From assembly GCA_937902695.1 (NCBI GenBank), contig CALFNI010000265.1, forward strand, positions 1 through 5,829: 5,829 nt of DNA, written 5' to 3'. Below, piece after piece: positions 5,761 to 5,829 of this stretch. Numbering within the stretch: position 1 is the stretch's first letter; each line of letters starts with the position of its first letter. The notes beneath the pieces were generated by a model. It did no database searches. It worked only from the letters and a program-made list of their open reading frames with translations, and was not told the origin of the DNA. A program made the translations under genes and the position numbers. Origin of the DNA: an uncultured Rhodanobacteraceae bacterium. GTDB taxonomy: Bacteria > Pseudomonadota > Gammaproteobacteria > Xanthomonadales > Rhodanobacteraceae.

Positions 5761-5829
5761 TGTAGCCTAAAAGCTAAGCCTCGGCGTGGCAGCAAATCAT
5801 CGATTCAGGAAGAACGAAAAAATCATGTC
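5761..5829 (-). promoter_or_regulatory. Probable promoter/operator region of the toxin-antitoxin pair
   Basis: The 69 bases before the toxin start are clearly AT-richer than the rest of the window (31 G/C of 69 by hand count). They contain no gene. A TAGC / GCTA inverted repeat at 5763-5766 and 5773-5776 sits just before the toxin start, and AGCCT occurs twice (5764-5768 and 5777-5781). Such short repeats could be the operator bound by the HTH antitoxin. On the minus strand TTGCTG followed 17 bases later by TTTTAG is a poor match to a sigma-70 promoter, so no exact promoter is claimed. The region is cut by the window edge. Confidence 0.35.

Overview
The window is GC-rich chromosomal DNA from a proteobacterium. 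ValRS, RimI, a HolD-like protein and a four-part MCE/ABC lipid-transport locus with a PqiC-type lipoprotein together suggest a gamma- or betaproteobacterium, perhaps a Xanthomonadales-like or Burkholderiales-like lineage. I cannot place it more precisely from sequence alone.

Layout. Positions 1-1220 (+) hold the 3' part of valS (valyl-tRNA synthetase), from just before the KMSKS loop to the C-terminal coiled coil. It is followed after 22 bp by a small GFA/CENP-V-type zinc protein gene (1243-1635, +). All remaining genes lie on the minus strand and converge on the GFA gene. In transcription order from the right edge they are: a toxin/antitoxin pair of the HI1419/HI1420 (RelE/HigB-like) type (5760-5419 and 5474-5127); an MlaF-type ABC ATPase (5121-4318); an 81-bp inverted-repeat element in the gap (4218-4298); an MlaD-type MCE protein (4207-3272); an ABC-transport auxiliary lipoprotein (3275-2652); a HolD-like protein, probably the DNA polymerase III psi subunit (2662-2216); and rimI (2110-1637).

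How the genes relate. The ATPase, MCE protein and lipoprotein are three parts of a trans-envelope lipid transport system. The expected MlaE-type permease, usually the gene just before the ATPase, is not in the window. A toxin-antitoxin module occupies that place, with its antitoxin stop 5 bp from the ATPase start. The lipoprotein gene overlaps the MCE gene by 4 bp (ATGA) and the holD-like gene by 11 bp, so envelope transport, replisome and ribosome-modification genes may share one transcript. The holD-rimI order is the same as in Escherichia coli, which supports the otherwise weak HolD identification.

Most unusual points: the toxin-antitoxin module at the head of the MCE locus where the permease is expected, the REPIN/MITE-like double hairpin between ATPase and MCE genes, and the diverged HolD-like gene coupled to the MCE operon. 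I saw no RNA genes, CRISPR array or insertion sequence, and no gene-free stretch over 300 bases. I did not find a convincing new defence or biosynthetic system.
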